Of a DNA stretch of 32,025 nucleotides, positions 13,934-23,245 are shown in pieces. Location of the stretch: the NCBI GenBank assembly GCA_016783065.1, contig JADHXI010000019.1:1-32025 (forward strand), given 5' to 3'. Positions within the stretch are counted from its first letter, which is position 1, and every line of letters starts with the position of its first letter. This DNA comes from Desulfobacteraceae bacterium. GTDB lineage: Bacteria; Desulfobacterota; DSM-4660; Desulfatiglandales; Desulfatiglandaceae. The position numbers and the translations under genes were made by a program. A model generated the notes under the pieces. The model did no database searches. It was not told the DNA's origin and worked only from the letters and a program-made list of their open reading frames with translations.

Positions 13934-14360
13934 CCTCGGGCCTCCTTCCGATCATCTTCTCCATTATCCTGTCAGCCAGTACCCCGGCTTCATCCCGCAG
14001 TAAAGGAGTGCTCTTTTCAATCTCCTTCTGGGCCTTTTTGTCAGCCTCCGTCTTTATGGATGCAGCCTGCCCTCGGAATTGCTCCAGCAATTTTCCCGTC
14101 TCCAACATCTCTTCCCGGTTCTGCTGGACCCTTTCCTTTGTGACATTTTTCCTGGCCTCATTTTCCTCTGATCGAAATTGATCCTTTAATTGGATAACTT
14201 CGTTTTTCATGTTGCCTATTTCGATCTTTGTCTTTTCCAAATGTTGTTTCCGTTCATCGATTATCTTCAGAACTGGCTGAAACAACAGCTTATTCAGGAT
14301 GAAAGCCAGGACAAGAAAATGTATGACTTGCAGGACCAAAGTCGCGTTGATACTTATCAT
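13917..14360 (-). CDS. atpF2: ATP synthase F0 subunit b'
   Basis: This is a 147-residue b'-type subunit: a single N-terminal membrane helix (LVLQVIHFLVLAFILNKLLFQPVLKIIDERK) followed by a coiled coil rich in Lys, Glu and Gln. The FQPVLKIIDERK segment is typical of b and b' subunits at the membrane exit. The track start (14456) runs antisense-like into the c gene; ATG 14360 (MISINATLVLQ) is right, with AGGTG about 8 bases before. With atpF it forms the heterodimeric peripheral stalk. It overlaps the TTG start of atpF by a few codons. Confidence 0.86.
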   Translation of the reverse strand: MISINATLVLQVIHFLVLAFILNKLLFQPVLKIIDERKQHLEKTKIEIGNMKNEVIQLKDQFRSEENEARKNVTKERVQQNREEMLETGKLLEQFRGQAASIKTEADKKAQKEIEKSTPLLRDEAGVLADRIMEKMIGRRPEVGSEM

Positions 14361-14379
14361 GTGAAAGCACCTGTTGGTT

Positions 14380-15638
<1,259 letters not shown>

Positions 15639-15640
15639 AA

Positions 15641-16315
15641 TTATTTGACCTGAACAGAGATGTAGACCAGTGTTAACATGGTGAACACAAAGGCCTGGAT
15701 AGTTCCTATAAAAAAATTAAAAAAAAGCATAAGAAAAGGTGGAAGAACCAGACTATAAATCAAATGGGAGACAACCAAAATAATTATAGCGCCACCCACC
15801 ATATTTCCGTACAAACGAAAAGAGATAGATACGACCTTAGACAATTCACCAATAACATTTAGAGGCGCCATAAAAAACATGGGTTCGCAATATTCCTTGG
15901 CGTACTTTTTGAATCCCTTGGCTTTAATGCCCGCATAGTGAGCAATGAAAAAACCCATTATTCCCAACCCAAGAGGGGTGTTAAGATCTTTTGTAGGCTC
16001 TTCTAACGTAGGAAAAGTCCCCAGCCAGTTGGACAACATAAGAAACATAAAGAGGGTGCAGATAATGGGGAAATACTTTTTGGCAAGTTCATCGTCCAAT
16101 GCGTCTTGAGTAAGGCCATGAAAAGTAGAAACAAACATCTCTCCTACGACTTGAAAGGGATTTGGCAGGAAATCTATCTTCCTTGTAGCCAAAAATGCAA
16201 AGATGATCAAAGCGGCCATGACAATCCACGTCATTAGGATTGTATACGTATTAAAAACCAGGTTAAATCCGAACAACTGTAGTGCAAGTTGAGGTATGTG
16301 AGTAATGTCTTCCAT
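15641..16315 (-). CDS. atpB: ATP synthase F0 subunit a
   Basis: This is a 224-residue a subunit with five to six membrane helices. The essential arginine is R167 in VSISFRLYGNMVGG, the family signature in the penultimate region. ENLPNPF-like and FIGTIQAFVFTMLTLVYI segments match the usual last helix (Q207-A-F region). It forms the ion half-channels against the c ring. The start has TAAGGAAG before the ATG. The order atpZ-atpI-atpB-c4-atpE-b'-b is compact. Whether the half-channels suit Na+ or H+ cannot be settled by eye. Confidence 0.93.
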   Translation of the reverse strand: MEDITHIPQLALQLFGFNLVFNTYTILMTWIVMAALIIFAFLATRKIDFLPNPFQVVGEMFVSTFHGLTQDALDDELAKKYFPIICTLFMFLMLSNWLGTFPTLEEPTKDLNTPLGLGIMGFFIAHYAGIKAKGFKKYAKEYCEPMFFMAPLNVIGELSKVVSISFRLYGNMVGGAIIILVVSHLIYSLVLPPFLMLFFNFFIGTIQAFVFTMLTLVYISVQVK

Positions 16316-16356
16316 TTTCTTCCTTATCCTGGGGTAGCTTAGTCGGCAACAAAAAG

Positions 16357-16752
16357 CTATCTTTCACCCAAAGTTGGTCTGACAATAATATGGTCAACAA
16401 ATGTCACTATCTGTACTGCAAAAATACCAACCACCACCGCAACAAAATTAAACGAAGCATATTTCAGCCCTACCACCAAAGGCACTGCCAAAATGAGATA
16501 TCTCAGCAGAATTGACATAAACCCCATTGCGTTAGCCTTTGCGCGTGACCGCCCTAATATCATATAAATAGCTTTCCCCATAAGAAAAAAGTTGATGCTG
16601 CTAAAACAGGCGCCCAACACAATTCCTTTAGCAATAGCCTTTTCATGGAAAAAGAGAAAAATAAAGGCCAGCCCAAGGGAACACGTCATGGCCCAGAAAC
16701 AGACCCTCCCCTGAAATCGACTAACTTCCTCTTTTTGATTTGCCGTCTCCAT
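16357..16752 (-). CDS. atpI: ATP synthase subunit I-like assembly protein
   Basis: This 131-residue protein has four hydrophobic helices (CFWAMTCSLGLAFIFLFF, GIVLGACFSSINFFLMGKAIY, ILLRYLILAVPLVVGLKYASF, FVAVVVGIFAVQIVTFVDHII) typical of AtpI. In A. woodii and others AtpI assists c-ring assembly; it is not part of the mature enzyme. The start overlaps the end of atpZ by 32 bases. In this operon it would have to handle the unusual four-hairpin subunit. Confidence 0.8.
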   Translation of the reverse strand: METANQKEEVSRFQGRVCFWAMTCSLGLAFIFLFFHEKAIAKGIVLGACFSSINFFLMGKAIYMILGRSRAKANAMGFMSILLRYLILAVPLVVGLKYASFNFVAVVVGIFAVQIVTFVDHIIVRPTLGER

Positions 16753-16945
16753 CCTTGCCGGTTATCTCCATTATCTGTCTGTAAACAGTATACCCCCCCC
16801 CCGCAATCCCCAACAAAATAAAGACAGTGATAAAAACCCCTTTTGTACCCAGCCATTTGTCAAGATAATAACCTATGGCAAAGCAGAAAAGGATCGAGCC
16901 TGCCATGGTCAACCCGAGTTGAGAGACGATGGCGATGTCATCCAT
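16721..16945 (-). CDS. atpZ: AtpZ-type small membrane protein
   Basis: This is a short protein with two helices: IVSQLGLTMAGSILFCFAIGYYLDKWLG and GVFITVFILLGIAGGGYTVYRQIM. The GYYLDKWLGTKGVF loop is typical of AtpZ/AtpQ family proteins, which precede atpI in many operons and may help with c-ring assembly or Mg2+/Ca2+ supply. The track gives a GTG start at 17026 adding a basic N-terminus of 27 residues without a ribosome site. ATG 16945 (MDDIAIVSQLG) follows ACGGAAA and fits the family length, so I use it, but the longer form is possible. It is the first gene of the F0 operon. Confidence 0.72.
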   Translation of the reverse strand: MDDIAIVSQLGLTMAGSILFCFAIGYYLDKWLGTKGVFITVFILLGIAGGGYTVYRQIMEITGKDGDGKSKRGS

Positions 16946-17026
16946 CCATTTTCCGTGCCGTTTTAAATCAAAAAGCTTGCGCACTCGGATTCTGTTTTGG
17001 GGAAAGGGAGACCGGTTAGGAGGCAC

Positions 17027-17374
17027 TCAGGGGATATATTTATGATTTTCCAATTATTATATATAGAGCGGTTCACCTGTGACCGTTACTTTAGCTTCTT
17101 GAAATCTCAAAATTTCTATCCTGGGCAGCCTACTACGTCACTATCCTTATTCTGGCGTTACTTTATAGATCAATAGTCCTTATGTGTCAAGCCCAAAAAA
17201 CTCTACGGCCAGTTCGGGTGAAGACTCCAGATAACGCCGGCTTCCCAAAAGCTCATTTCCAAGATCAAGTGGGAACCTGGAACCCCCGAGGTGTTTGAAG
17301 AGGCAGATGCGGCACCGAGCTTCTACATACTCAAACGAGGCAAGATCCTGCTGGAGGTTGAACTTACCAAGATA
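17027..17374. other. Gap between dnaA-like gene and F0 operon
   Basis: About 350 bases. The part near 17027-17100 should hold the F0 operon promoter: a TATAAT on the minus strand (17056-17061) and next to it an imperfect dyad, CGGTTCACCTGTGACCG (17069-17085), that could be an operator. I see no good -35 box at standard spacing. The part next to dnaA holds a fragment of a cyclic-nucleotide-binding domain on the plus strand, listed separately. Confidence 0.4.
17222..17369 (+). pseudogene. Remnant of a cyclic-nucleotide-binding (CRP-like) domain
   Basis: A plus-strand frame just upstream of the dnaA-like gene's 3' end reads KLISKIKWEPGTPEVFEE followed by ADAAPSFYILKRGKILLEV. This matches the opening of a cNMP-binding domain (PGe-xFxEGDpAxxFYIlxxGkvxLE). 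The frame has a stop at 17219-17221 and no start of its own. After about 17370 it becomes the complement of the dnaA-like gene, where similarity ends. The conserved Gly of EGD is Ala here. It looks like a decayed piece of a CRP/FNR-type regulator or cNMP-domain protein truncated when this junction formed. Chance similarity is possible because only about 45 residues are involved. Confidence 0.45.
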
Positions 17375-18724
17375 TCAATTTTTCATTTCTTCCACTTTCT
17401 TGCTGAGAAAATTGACCTCATGCCTTACCCTCTTATCGGTCTCCATTTTGCGGGTTATCACCTCGGTGGCATAAAGGACAGAGGAGTGACTGCGATTGAT
17501 GGTCTCCCCGATCTTCTCAAGGGTCTCATCCGTATGGCAGCGGCATAGGTAGGCGTGGATGCTCCGTGGATGGGCGTAAATCTTTTTCCTGGATTTCGAC
17601 CTCAACATGTCGGAATCAATCTTGTAATACTTGCACACAAGCCTTTGAATCTGTTTTGATGTTATGGACCATTCACTTGAAACAAGGCTGGTTATAACAT
17701 CTTTTGCCATGGGAAGATCAATCTTGGTCTTGAGAAGTTCTGACTTGGCCTTGAGGCATTTGACAACACTCTCCAGTTGACGAATGTCCCTCTTGAGATG
17801 CCTTGCAAGGAGATGGCTGATCTCATCTGAGAGGAAAATGCCCTGGTCAGAGGCCTTTTTTGCTAAGATTCTGACCCGAGTGTCGTAGTCCGGATCGGCA
17901 ATGGTTGTAACCAGTCCCGATGTAAACCGAGACGAGAGTCCTTTGGAGATCCGGGGGATACTTCTTGGCAGAAGAGAACTGGTAAATACAATATTCTTGT
18001 TGCTGTTTGAGAGGGCATCCAGGGTATAACCCAGCTCGACCTGGGTCTTTTCCTTGCCGCTCAAGAAATGGATCTCTTCAAGGAGAAGGACATCACACAT
18101 TTTGCGATATTTGTTTTTGAACTCGTCTATTCGATTATTCCTCAGGAAAAAGACCATCTCATTGGTGAAGTCCTCTGCGGTTATATAATAGACCCGGCTG
18201 TCTGGCTTTTTCTCCAAGATGGCATGGCCCACTGCATGGGAGAGGTGACTCTTGCCCAAGCCGGTGTTGGAAAGTATTAACAGTGATTGATAGTTCCATG
18301 CGGTCCCGTGGGCCAAAGCCCTGGAGGCTGAATAGGCAAATTCATTACACGGCCCCACAATAAAACGATCAAAGGTAAAACCTGCGTTTAACTTAATCCT
18401 TCCGTTCCCTCCCTTTGGTGGTATATTCGGGAAAGTAAGCTGTTTGGAATCACGGATAAAATCAGGAGGAGAGGTCTTCCTCTTGACAGGCCTTACCTCC
18501 AAGACCACGGAACATTTCTCAGAAAGCGTATCGGTGAGTTTTTTCTCAATGATCCGCATATAATTCTCAGACACCCAATTTCGAGAAAACTTATTGGGGC
18601 ATCCAAGAAATATGGACGTATCCTTCCTGTCGATAAATGTGATGGGATGTATCCACAGGGAGAAGGTATTACCCGGCAATTCAGATCTGATCTGGTTCTT
18701 GATCTCCTCCCAAATGGCCTTCAT
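17375..18724 (-). CDS. dnaA: Divergent DnaA-family replication initiator
   Basis: This 449-residue protein has the full DnaA layout: an N-terminal domain (IWEEIKNQIRSELPGNTFSLWI), an AAA+ core with Walker A SNTGLGKSH (152-160), Walker B VLLLEEIHFLSGKEKTQVE (from 212), and a C-terminal DNA-binding domain. It deviates at key places. Walker B has EE where DnaA has DD, the SRFGWGL box is SRFTSGL, and the box-recognition signature (usually GGRDHTTVLHA) reads NRSHSSVLYA. The start is supported by AGGGAG 6-7 bases before the ATG. The usual neighbour dnaN is absent. It could be the chromosomal initiator of a lineage with a diverged DnaA or an accessory paralogue; the changed signature suggests altered DNA specificity or ATP handling. 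An AT-rich gap lies upstream. Confidence 0.85.
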   Translation of the reverse strand: MKAIWEEIKNQIRSELPGNTFSLWIHPITFIDRKDTSIFLGCPNKFSRNWVSENYMRIIEKKLTDTLSEKCSVVLEVRPVKRKTSPPDFIRDSKQLTFPNIPPKGGNGRIKLNAGFTFDRFIVGPCNEFAYSASRALAHGTAWNYQSLLILSNTGLGKSHLSHAVGHAILEKKPDSRVYYITAEDFTNEMVFFLRNNRIDEFKNKYRKMCDVLLLEEIHFLSGKEKTQVELGYTLDALSNSNKNIVFTSSLLPRSIPRISKGLSSRFTSGLVTTIADPDYDTRVRILAKKASDQGIFLSDEISHLLARHLKRDIRQLESVVKCLKAKSELLKTKIDLPMAKDVITSLVSSEWSITSKQIQRLVCKYYKIDSDMLRSKSRKKIYAHPRSIHAYLCRCHTDETLEKIGETINRSHSSVLYATEVITRKMETDKRVRHEVNFLSKKVEEMKN

Positions 18725-19371
18725 TGGGGACTCCCTGTGAGTCAGGAAAGAAAGGTGAGTTGTGATCCGCTAAGGTTCCAACAAGATGGCTTGAAGATTG
18801 TGTAGACTTTCTACGTGAAAGGACGATGACCTGTCAAAAGGAATGACCGGAAGCCAACACTTAGCTTAAGGCATTTTTTTGACACACGATAACCCCCACT
18901 CTTCACAAAAAAAATCCCATATGGGTTTGTAACTCACCGAGAAAAAAGGTTAATTTTGGATGGATATTTTGGCCGCAATTTCAAAGAGTTATTGGCAATC
19001 ATATTTTTGTGAATAAATTTGTTCACAACTGCGATCTCCTGATTTCTTTGTTTTTTGCCGTTTTTTGAAGATTTTCATTTTTTTTGCTATATTTTTCCTC
19101 TCTTCCAACCGTCTCATTTTTGAAGGCAATTCAAGGCAAGGTTTTTGCATAGTTCATAACGTCTTGTTATTTTTCAAATTTTTTACGACCTATCCCGTCA
19201 ACTCCAGCCCCAGACATACACAAGAAAGAATTAGACTCATAATTTTTTTTTAATTTTTGGAAAAATAGACAAAAATTGACGACTAGGCCAGCTGGTTTGG
19301 GAGCTGTGGGCGTATTTGACTTCTCGTCCTGAAAAATTGTAAGGTCACGCATTCACATAAGGAGGTGTTCT
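18725..19371. other. AT-rich intergenic region with DnaA-box-like site, origin candidate
   Basis: About 650 bases without a gene, between the divergently oriented dnaA-like gene and the 4-hydroxybutyryl-CoA dehydratase gene. From about 18870 on it is markedly AT-rich with many T and A tracts. It contains TGTGAATAA (19008-19016), the reverse complement of TTATTCACA, a full match to TTATNCACA, inside an inverted repeat TTGTGAA-N8-TTCACAA (19007-19028). Only one consensus box is visible, so a replication origin is possible but weakly supported; the dyad could also be a dnaA autoregulatory operator. AAGGAGGTG before 19372 is the ribosome site of the next gene. Confidence 0.35.
19007..19028. promoter_or_regulatory. 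Inverted repeat containing a consensus DnaA box
   Basis: TTGTGAA and TTCACAA are perfect 7-base arms separated by 8 bases. The left arm extends to TGTGAATAA, which matches the DnaA box TTATNCACA on the minus strand. It lies about 280 bases upstream of the dnaA-like start. Confidence 0.4.
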
Positions 19372-20841
19372 ATGAAAATCAAAAACGGCGCTGAATATAT
19401 TGAAAGTCTGAGAAAGATAAAGCCGGTCATCTACTATAAAGGAGAAAGGATAGAAGACGTGACACGGCATCCTGCCACCGCCCCTCATGTCCGGGCGGCC
19501 GCCATGACTTATGCACTGGCAAGCGATGATGCGTATGGGGATGTCGCCACGGCCACTTCCCATCTGACGGGCAGGACAATCAGCCGGTTTACCCATGTCC
19601 ATCAAAATGTGGAGGACCTGATCAAAAAGGTCAAGCTGCTGCGAATTCTCGGTCAGAAGACCGGGACCTGTTTCCAGCGTTGTGTGGGATTTGACGGCAT
19701 AAACGCCGTATACTCTGTGGTATACGAGATCGATCAGAAATGCGGGACCGATTATTTTGAACGTTTCAAGCAATGGCTAATAACCATTCAGGATGAAAAT
19801 TTGATGGTGGTGGGTGCCATGACCGACCCGAAGGGGGACCGGTCAAAAGGCCCGGCTGACCAGCCGGACCCGGACCAATATGTCCGTATCGTAGAACGCC
19901 GTCCAGACGGGGTTGTCATTCGAGGCGCCAAACTCCACATGACCGGTGCGGTCAACTCCCACGAAATCCTGGTGATGCCCACGACTGCCATGGATGAGCG
20001 TTCAAAAGACTATGCAGTGGTCTGCGCCATTCCCGTTGATGCCCCCGGGATCACCATGATATTTGGTCGGCAGGCAAGTGATGATAGACGGGACAAATTG
20101 GAGCGGATCGATGTGGGCAAGCCTTCATTCGGCGCTGTGGGAGGTGAGGCCCTCATCGCCTTTGAAGACGTATTTGTTCCCAACGAACGGGTCTTTATGG
20201 ACGGAGAGACCGAATTCACCGGTTCTCTTGTGTACCGATTTGCCTCGCATCACCGAGCCAATTACGGGGCCTGCAAAACCGGTCTCATGGATGTGCTTAC
20301 CGGAGCCGTGAGCTACCTTGCCCAGATCCAGGGAACGGCCAAGGCCTCCCATGTTCGAGACAAGGTTACCGAGATGATTCACCTTTCCGAAACCCTTTAC
20401 TGCTCATCCATCGCCTGTTCCGCCGAGGGCTGGCCCACGCCATCGGGGGCCTATATGGTGGACACCATGCTGGCCAACGTCTGCAAACAGAATGTGACGC
20501 GATTCCACTTCGAGGTCGCCCGCCTGGCCCTGGACCTGGCCGGGGGCTTTATCGCCACATTACCCAGCCAGTATGACCTTGAAAGTGAGGAAGTGGGACA
20601 CCTGGTCAAAAAGTATTTCTCTGGAGTCAAAGATATTCCGACTGAGGAACGGATAAAGATAGCCCGTCTTATCGAGGCAATGACGGGAGGCACGGCCCTG
20701 GTGGAATCCATGCATGGGGCAGGGTCCCCCCAGGCCCAGAGAGTCATGATCTTTCGAGAGGGTGATCTGGGCAAGAAGATAAAGCTGGCCAAGGCCTTAC
20801 TGGGAATCCCTCAGAAGGAAAGGGCTCCTGAAAACGGCTAA
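19372..20841 (+). CDS. abfD: 4-hydroxybutyryl-CoA dehydratase / vinylacetyl-CoA isomerase family enzyme
   Basis: This is a 489-residue FAD and [4Fe-4S] enzyme of the HpaB-like fold. All four cluster ligands of the Clostridium aminobutyricum enzyme are present at nearly identical positions: C100 and C104 (GTCFQRC), H294 and C301 (SHHRANYGAC), compared with C99, C103, H292 and C299. That separates it from the flavin monooxygenases of the same superfamily, which lack them. The enzyme dehydrates 4-hydroxybutyryl-CoA to crotonyl-CoA by a ketyl-radical route and isomerises vinylacetyl-CoA. AAGGAGGTG at ideal spacing precedes the ATG. It stands alone, followed by a 460-base gap. No 4-hydroxybutyrate CoA-transferase is next to it; some relatives act on other 4-hydroxyacyl-CoA substrates, so the exact substrate is open. 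Confidence 0.9.
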   Translation: MKIKNGAEYIESLRKIKPVIYYKGERIEDVTRHPATAPHVRAAAMTYALASDDAYGDVATATSHLTGRTISRFTHVHQNVEDLIKKVKLLRILGQKTGTCFQRCVGFDGINAVYSVVYEIDQKCGTDYFERFKQWLITIQDENLMVVGAMTDPKGDRSKGPADQPDPDQYVRIVERRPDGVVIRGAKLHMTGAVNSHEILVMPTTAMDERSKDYAVVCAIPVDAPGITMIFGRQASDDRRDKLERIDVGKPSFGAVGGEALIAFEDVFVPNERVFMDGETEFTGSLVYRFASHHRANYGACKTGLMDVLTGAVSYLAQIQGTAKASHVRDKVTEMIHLSETLYCSSIACSAEGWPTPSGAYMVDTMLANVCKQNVTRFHFEVARLALDLAGGFIATLPSQYDLESEEVGHLVKKYFSGVKDIPTEERIKIARLIEAMTGGTALVESMHGAGSPQAQRVMIFREGDLGKKIKLAKALLGIPQKERAPENG

Positions 20842-21304
20842 AGCGGTCTCTAAGGCCTTCATTTTGCCCTTTTCAAAATATATTTTTCTGACAATTTTCC
20901 CTTGACAATACAGATATACTTCACTAAGAAATTTGTACCTATAACCACAAACAAATAACTTCAATGTTTTTATACAGTTACGCTATAGCTCCAAATACCA
21001 TACCCTTTCAAGCATTCGATCATGATTCAGTTGGTTTTTTTGCCCTCCTTGTCTGACCTGTAGTCAAGATGTTTTCTCTTCACCCAGGGGTGGAGAAAAT
21101 ATATACGCTAGACTTTTTGTCTTTTGTTAGTTAAGAATAAAGAAGTGCCATATGGGGTCTGTTTTCTTATTCGATCACGACCTTTTATCTTATTAGGTAA
21201 TAAGACCCCGCTCTCTATTCTCTCCAAGACAACAAGGATAGAGTCCCAAAGATCAATTGGTCCTCAGGACACCCAAAACCATTTATGAGGACGAGGTTTG
21301 AATC
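20842..21304. other. Gap before the acyl-CoA ligase/Liv operon with palindromic elements
   Basis: About 460 bases without a convincing ORF. It contains a TTGACA (20902-20907) with TAAGAA 17 bases on, a weak promoter candidate. A palindrome CTTATTA-GG-TAATAAG lies at 21189-21204. It sits within longer arms GGGGTCT (21154-21160) and AGACCCC (21203-21209). The arrangement suggests a regulatory region for the following operon. Confidence 0.45.
21154..21209. promoter_or_regulatory. Nested palindrome upstream of acyl-CoA ligase operon
   Basis: GGGGTCT and AGACCCC are 7-base arms separated by 42 bases. Next to the right arm is a perfect palindrome, CTTATTAGGTAATAAG (16 bases, slightly overlapping the arm). 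The short palindrome has the size of a TetR- or GntR-type operator; the longer arms could form an RNA hairpin in the leader. It is about 100 bases upstream of the ligase start. Confidence 0.35.
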
Positions 21305-23230
21305 ATGATCGAAACCGCCAAGACCTTTCCACACATCCTCCTTTATAATGCGCAAAAATATGGTCACGATAAGGTAGCCATACGAGAGAAGGACTATGGG
21401 ATATGGCAGTCCTACTCGTGGCAGGACTATCTTGATCAGGCAAAGGACTTCGCCCTCGGCCTGGCCTCTCTCGGGTTCAAGAGAGGAGACAAAATGGCCA
21501 TTATCGGTGACAACAGACCCCAGCTATATTGGGGTATGGCCGCTGCCCAGTGCATGGGGGGAGTGCCTGTGCCGCTCTACCAGGATGCCATCGAAAAGGA
21601 ACTTCACTATATCCTGGATCATTCTGAGGCCCGATTTGCATTGGCCGAAGACCAGGAACAGTCGGATAAGCTGCTTGGTCTGAGAAAGGAGATCCCCAGG
21701 CTCGAATACATATTTTACGATGACCCAAAAGGGATGCGAAATTACACCGAGCCCTTTCTTTTGGCCTATGACCATGTTCAGGAGCTGGGCCGAAAATTCG
21801 GTGAAGAGAACCCCGAATTTTTTATGGACGAGATCAACAAGGGGCAACCGGATGACCTCGCCATCATCTGCTATACCTCCGGTACCACCGGTAATCCCAA
21901 AGGGGTTATGCTTTTGTACCGAGCAATTATAGACGCTGCCCAAGGCTTTATTGATTGGGATGGCGTTACCGAAAATGAAGAGGTGATGGCCTACCTTCCC
22001 ATGGCCTGGATCGGAGACCACGTCTTTTCTTACGGTGAGGCTATGGTCGCCGGATTTACGCCCAATTGCCCGGAAGACACTTCTACCGTGGTACACGACA
22101 TGAGAGAAATCGGGCCTACTTATATTTTCTGCCCGCCAAGAATCTGGGAGAATATGCTGACCCAGGTAATGATCAAGATGGAAGATGCGGCCTGGGTCAA
22201 GCGGAAGATGTTTCATTTCTTTTTGGATGTGGCAAATAGGGTGGAAAAACTGAGGATGGCCCATGAATCGATCCCAATCGGCCTAAGGTTCCTTTATCAA
22301 TTGGGCAGGTCTCTTGTTTATGCCCCTCTTTTGGATAACCTTGGCATGAAAAAAGTCCGCGCCGCCTATACTGCGGGGGAGGCGATCGGCCCGGAGATAT
22401 TTGAGTTTTTTCGGTCCTTGGGGATGAACTTGAAACAACTCTACGGCATGACCGAGAGTGCCGCCCTCATATCCCTTCAAAAAGATGGTGACATTGATTC
22501 TGAAACCGTGGGAACGCCTGCACCCGGGGTAGATATAAAGATCACCGAAATGGGCGAAGTCACATATAAAAGTCCGGGCAACTTTGTGGGATACTATAAA
22601 AACCCCGAGGCCACAGAGGAGACCCTTGAAGACGGTTATGTCCTTTCAGGCGATGCGGGATATATGACTGAGAAAGGACATCTCAAGATCATAGACCGGG
22701 CCAAGGATGTCAGCAGGTTGACCGACGGCACCCTTTTTGCGCCCAAGTACATCGAGAACAAGCTGAAATTCAGTCCCTATATCAAGGAGGCCGTGGCCCA
22801 TGGAAAGGATATGGACTATGTTTCTGCCTTTATTGATATCGATTACGGGGCCGTGGGGAACTGGGCCGAACGGAGACATATCCCCTATACAAGCTATACG
22901 GATCTTGCCCGAAAGCCCGAGGTCTATGATCTCATTTATGATGGGGTCATCCGTGTCAATAAGAGCCTGAGCCAGGATGAAAAACTTAGAGGAGCCCAGG
23001 TCAAGCGGTTTTTGTTGCTGCACAAGGAGCTTGATCCTGATGACGGCGAGATAACCCGAACAAGGAAGGTAAGAAGGGCGTTCGTTGCAGAAAAGTACGG
23101 CGCACTTATTGACGCGCTTTATACTGAAGCAAAAGACAGCATAGACGTTGACGCAACATTTACCTATGAAGATGGCAGGACGACTACAATGAAAGCCAGT
23201 CTCGGGATCCGCAACGCCGAGACTTTTTGA
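21305..23230 (+). CDS. AMP-forming acyl-CoA ligase, long-chain type
   Basis: This 641-residue member of the ANL superfamily activates a carboxylic acid to acyl-AMP and then acyl-CoA. The P-loop motif is YTSGTTGNPKG (190-200); the adenylate-binding block is QLYGMTESAAL, and the hinge region reads SGDAGYMTEKGHLKIIDRAKDV. Length and the AYLPMAWIGDHV and KFSPYIKEAVAHGK regions resemble FadD15-like long-chain ligases (bacterial AMP-forming group). In the hinge, the common DRxKD is DRAKD. GAGG lies about 9 bases before the ATG. It is first in an operon with Liv-type transport genes, 15 bases upstream of the first ATPase gene, so it probably traps the imported acid as its CoA ester. The substrate could be fatty, branched or aromatic. 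Confidence 0.9.
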   Translation: MIETAKTFPHILLYNAQKYGHDKVAIREKDYGIWQSYSWQDYLDQAKDFALGLASLGFKRGDKMAIIGDNRPQLYWGMAAAQCMGGVPVPLYQDAIEKELHYILDHSEARFALAEDQEQSDKLLGLRKEIPRLEYIFYDDPKGMRNYTEPFLLAYDHVQELGRKFGEENPEFFMDEINKGQPDDLAIICYTSGTTGNPKGVMLLYRAIIDAAQGFIDWDGVTENEEVMAYLPMAWIGDHVFSYGEAMVAGFTPNCPEDTSTVVHDMREIGPTYIFCPPRIWENMLTQVMIKMEDAAWVKRKMFHFFLDVANRVEKLRMAHESIPIGLRFLYQLGRSLVYAPLLDNLGMKKVRAAYTAGEAIGPEIFEFFRSLGMNLKQLYGMTESAALISLQKDGDIDSETVGTPAPGVDIKITEMGEVTYKSPGNFVGYYKNPEATEETLEDGYVLSGDAGYMTEKGHLKIIDRAKDVSRLTDGTLFAPKYIENKLKFSPYIKEAVAHGKDMDYVSAFIDIDYGAVGNWAERRHIPYTSYTDLARKPEVYDLIYDGVIRVNKSLSQDEKLRGAQVKRFLLLHKELDPDDGEITRTRKVRRAFVAEKYGALIDALYTEAKDSIDVDATFTYEDGRTTTMKASLGIRNAETF

Positions 23231-23245
23231 TGGAGTTAATAGATT

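Noticed and set aside
20902-20930. Promoter TTGACA-N17-TAAGAA after the dehydratase gene
   Set aside because: The -10 box matches only 3 of 6 bases, and it is about 375 bases from the next gene; kept only as a note in the gap entry.
21524-22264. 246-residue minus-strand ORF inside the acyl-CoA ligase gene
   Set aside because: It is fully antisense to a well-supported ANL enzyme and has no recognisable domain; a shadow frame.
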